64,000 nucleotides of DNA, from assembly GCA_963695135.1 (NCBI GenBank), contig CAVOGA010000002.1:124001-188000 (forward strand), in the 5' to 3' direction. This document shows, piece after piece, positions 61,543 through 64,000 of the stretch. Origin of the DNA: Marinihelvus sp963695135 (GTDB taxonomy: Bacteria; Pseudomonadota; Gammaproteobacteria; Xanthomonadales; SZUA-36). The notes beneath the pieces are model-generated. The model made no database searches. It was given only the letters and a program-made list of their open reading frames with translations, and was not told the DNA's origin. A program made the position numbers and the translations under genes. The first letter of the stretch is position 1. Every line of letters begins with the position of its first letter.

Positions 61543-62858
61543 ACCCGGTTGATCTGATCCGGCGTAAGCGCGACGGCAAGGTCATCGACGGCGGCTCAAT
61601 GCGCGCCTTTGTTGACGGGGTTGCACGGGGCGAGGTGGAAGACGCCCAGCTGGGCGCGTTCCTGATGGCGGTTTACCTGCGTGGCCTGGATCAGCAGGAG
61701 CAGGCTGATCTGACCCTGGCCATGCGGGACTCGGGCGAGGTACTGGCCTGGCCGGATCTGCCGGGGCCCGTGCTCGACAAGCACTCCACCGGCGGCGTGG
61801 GTGATCTTGTCAGCCTGGTGCTGGCCCCGCTGATGGCCGCCTGCGGCGCTTACATTCCCATGATTTCCGGTCGCGGCCTGGGCCATACGGGCGGGACGCT
61901 GGACAAGCTCGAAAGCATCCCGGGATTTGATGTCAACCCGCCGCGGGCCCTGGTGCAGCGCTGCGTCCGCGAGACGGGCCTGGTGCTGATCGGGCAGGGC
62001 GCCGGGTTGGCCCCGGCGGACCGGCGTATGTACGCCACCCGCGACGTGACCGCCACGGTGAGCTGCCAACCGCTGATCGTGGCCTCGATACTGTCCAAGA
62101 AGCTGGCGGAAGGGCTTGACGGGCTGGTTATGGACATCAAGACCGGCAATGGCGCCATCATGAACAACGAGGCGGATGCGCTGAGCCTGGGGCAGGCCAT
62201 TGTCGATGTGGCCGGCGCAGCGGGTTTGCCCTGCACGGCGCTGGTCACGGACATGAACCAGCCCCTGGCTTCCAGCGCCGGTAACGCGCTGGAAGTCGCC
62301 GAGGCCATCCGCTTTTTACGTGGCGAACCCGTGAATCACCGGCTTAAGGCCGTGGTCTTTGGCTTGTGCCGGGAGCTGCTGGCGACCGGCGGCCTGGAGC
62401 CTGAATCAGAGCGGGCCCAGGTGCGCCTGGAGCAGGCGTTGTCCAGCGGCGAAGCTGCTGAGCGCTTCGCGCGGCTGGTTGCCTTGCAGGGCGGGCCCGC
62501 TGACCTGTTGGAGCACCCCGGCCGTCACCTGGCAAGCGCACCGGAGCAGCGCATCGTGGCGGCGCCCGGGTCGGGTTATGTCACGGCCATCCACACGCGG
62601 GCGCTTGGCGCACTGGTCGGTTCCCTCGGCGGAGGCCGGACGCGCGCGGATGATGTCATCAATCCGGCGGTGGGGCTCAGTGAGCTCGTGTCTCTCGGGC
62701 AGCGGGTGGAGGCCGGTGAGCCGCTGGGGGTGGTGCACGCGGCAAGCGTTGCGGACGCGGATCGTGGCGTGCAGGATATGCTCGATGCGATTACGATCGA
62801 AGCACAGCCGCCAGCCGGGTTGCCGCCGGCCATTCACCGCCGCCTTGCAAGCCGCTAA
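61539..62858 (+). CDS. deoA: Thymidine phosphorylase
   Basis: A 439-residue enzyme (thymidine plus phosphate to thymine and deoxyribose 1-phosphate). It starts MNPVDLIRRKRDGKVIDGG and holds the phosphate-binding DKHSTGGVGDLVSLVLAPLMAACG and the family signature SGRGLGHTGGTLDKLESIPGF (about residues 107-127). The C-terminal domain is normal. Overlaps the preceding gene; deoD follows after 30 bases. Confidence 0.94.
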   Translation: MNPVDLIRRKRDGKVIDGGSMRAFVDGVARGEVEDAQLGAFLMAVYLRGLDQQEQADLTLAMRDSGEVLAWPDLPGPVLDKHSTGGVGDLVSLVLAPLMAACGAYIPMISGRGLGHTGGTLDKLESIPGFDVNPPRALVQRCVRETGLVLIGQGAGLAPADRRMYATRDVTATVSCQPLIVASILSKKLAEGLDGLVMDIKTGNGAIMNNEADALSLGQAIVDVAGAAGLPCTALVTDMNQPLASSAGNALEVAEAIRFLRGEPVNHRLKAVVFGLCRELLATGGLEPESERAQVRLEQALSSGEAAERFARLVALQGGPADLLEHPGRHLASAPEQRIVAAPGSGYVTAIHTRALGALVGSLGGGRTRADDVINPAVGLSELVSLGQRVEAGEPLGVVHAASVADADRGVQDMLDAITIEAQPPAGLPPAIHRRLASR

Positions 62859-62888
62859 GCTGTCGCCAGCCACCAAGAGCACGTCACC

Positions 62889-63626
62889 ATGACAACGCCA
62901 CATATCGAAGCCAAGCCGGGCGATTTTGCCGAACTGGTCCTGATGCCGGGTGACCCCTTGCGGGCCAAGGCCCTGGCCGAGAGCGCCCTGGAAGATGTCC
63001 GGCAGGTCAACGCGGTGCGCAATATGCTCGCCTTCACCGGCAACTGGCGCGGCAAGCCGGTGTCCATCATGGGTTCCGGCATGGGCATGCCTTCCATCAG
63101 TATCTATGCACACGAGCTCTACGCGGAATTCGGCGTTCAGCGAATTGTCCGGGTGGGCACCTGCGGCGCCTTGCATGCCAACATGCGACTTGGCGACCTG
63201 GTGCTCGCCACCGCCGCCAGCACCGATTCGGCGATGAACCGGCAGCGGTTTGGTGGTTGGGATTATGCGCCCGCCGGGGATTTTGACATGTTGCAGGCGG
63301 TTCATGCCGGGGCCCGGTCCGCAGGTCTCAGGGTGCATACCGGCGATGTGTTCTCCACCGACTATTTCTATCACCCGGACAAGGATTTTGTCGCGCGCCT
63401 GACCCGTTTCGGGGTCCTGGCCCTGGACATGGAAACCGCCGCGCTTTATGCCCTGGCCCGGGAGCACGGCCGCCGCGCCGCAACCCTGCTGACGGTCAGC
63501 GACGTGCTGCCCACCGCCGAGCACTTCACCCCTGCCGAGCGCCAGGCGGCCTTCGGCAAGGTGGCCGACATCGTGCTGAATGCTTTGCTGGGCGCGCCCG
63601 GCGAGCGGGGCAGCCTGCATGACTGA
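62889..63626 (+). CDS. deoD: Purine nucleoside phosphorylase DeoD
   Basis: A 245-residue PNP/UDP family enzyme (hexameric type), starting MTTPHIEAKPGDFAELVLMPGDPLRAK. It has MGSGMGMPSISIYAHEL, RVGTCGA and the substrate-binding VLALDMETAALYALA, and the catalytic aspartate in TVSDVLPT. Its end overlaps the cdd start (ATGACTGA). Confidence 0.95.
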   Translation: MTTPHIEAKPGDFAELVLMPGDPLRAKALAESALEDVRQVNAVRNMLAFTGNWRGKPVSIMGSGMGMPSISIYAHELYAEFGVQRIVRVGTCGALHANMRLGDLVLATAASTDSAMNRQRFGGWDYAPAGDFDMLQAVHAGARSAGLRVHTGDVFSTDYFYHPDKDFVARLTRFGVLALDMETAALYALAREHGRRAATLLTVSDVLPTAEHFTPAERQAAFGKVADIVLNALLGAPGERGSLHD

Positions 63627-64000
63627 AGTCATTGACACGCAGGCGGTCCTGGCACAACTCGGCGCCCGGGCGCGGGCTGCGAGCGCCAACGCGCACGCGC
63701 CCTACAGCGGATTCCTGGTGGGCGCAGCGCTGGCGGTTGACGACGGGACCGTATTTACCGCTTGCAACGTGGAGAGCGCGTCCTACGGTCTGACCCAGTG
63801 CGCGGAGCGCAACGCCCTGGGCAGCGCGGTCGCCGCAGGAACACGGCCCGGCCAGGTAAACCGCCTGGTGATCTACCTGCCGGGCGACACGCCGTTGCCG
63901 CCCTGCGGCGCCTGCCGCCAGGTGATGGCGGAATTCATGCCACCGGATGCGGTGGTGGTCTCTTGCTGCGACTCGGATGCAACGCTTTCCTGGACCGTCC
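63619..64000 (+). CDS. cdd: Cytidine deaminase (cut by window end)
   Basis: The first 127 codons are present: MTEVIDTQAVLAQLGARARAAS, then APYSGFLVGAAL, the substrate-binding FTACNVESASYG, the zinc cysteine and catalytic glutamate in CAERNALG and the second zinc pair PCGACRQVM. This is the short homotetrameric type. It deaminates cytidine and deoxycytidine, completing the deoA-deoD-cdd salvage operon. The 3' end lies beyond the window. Confidence 0.93.
   Translation, partial: MTEVIDTQAVLAQLGARARAASANAHAPYSGFLVGAALAVDDGTVFTACNVESASYGLTQCAERNALGSAVAAGTRPGQVNRLVIYLPGDTPLPPCGACRQVMAEFMPPDAVVVSCCDSDATLSWTV

Overview
This is a continuous piece of a gammaproteobacterial chromosome, GC-rich (estimated by eye at about 60 %). 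The evidence is the classic S10-spc-alpha ribosomal order, the rhlB / trxA / rho neighbourhood, the ftsE-ftsX-rpoH run, the secB-gpsA-trmL run and a split class II ribonucleotide reductase of the Pseudomonas NrdJa/NrdJb kind. The layout suggests an aerobic, respiring, free-living organism. I cannot place it below class level; an order such as Chromatiales or Xanthomonadales is a guess.

Layout. (1) 1-13.0 kb: ribosomal protein superoperon from the end of rplC to rplQ, including secY, rpmJ and rpoA, closed by a strong terminator. Two spacers inside it are unusually long and hairpin-rich (rplX-rplE and rpmD-rplO). (2) 13.0-18.9 kb: a DUF2490 outer-membrane-like protein, the feoA-feoB-DUF427 iron operon with a Fur box, then dsbB and a class II DAHP synthase. 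(3) 19.2-25.5 kb: typA and pdxB on the minus strand, then mdh-prpB-prpC on the plus strand. (4) 25.5-32.6 kb: a VOC protein, rho and trxA on the minus strand, divergent from rhlB, ftsE, ftsX and rpoH. (5) 32.7-43.7 kb: gcvP, then a complete aa3-type cytochrome c oxidase locus (ctaC with a fused cytochrome c domain, ctaD, a 57-residue membrane protein, ctaG/COX11, ctaE, SURF1, a thioredoxin-fold-like membrane protein, ctaA, ctaB). (6) 44.0-50.9 kb: bifunctional putA, gspA-gspB, a rhomboid protease and a DUF1820 protein. (7) 51.0-57.6 kb: ctpA-envC-gpmI on the minus strand, then rhodanese-secB-gpsA, and trmL on the minus strand. (8) 57.6-64.0 kb: nrdJa-nrdJb with paired NrdR boxes, a small membrane protein, and deoA-deoD-cdd for nucleoside salvage (cdd is cut by the window end).

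Two things stand out beyond ordinary gene content. First, there is a family of three elements, each exactly 112 bp: a conserved 52-nt core between 30-nt arms that pair with each other but are largely unlike the arms of the other copies. The core hairpin shows two compensatory base-pair changes. All copies lie between convergent genes. Second, at least 15 frame breaks cut core genes (rpsK, rpsD, DAHP synthase, typA, pdxB, gcvP, SURF1, ctaG). Each can be repaired by removing exactly one base, and the repaired lengths match the families. The simplest reading is uncorrected single-base insertions in the assembly, not real gene decay.
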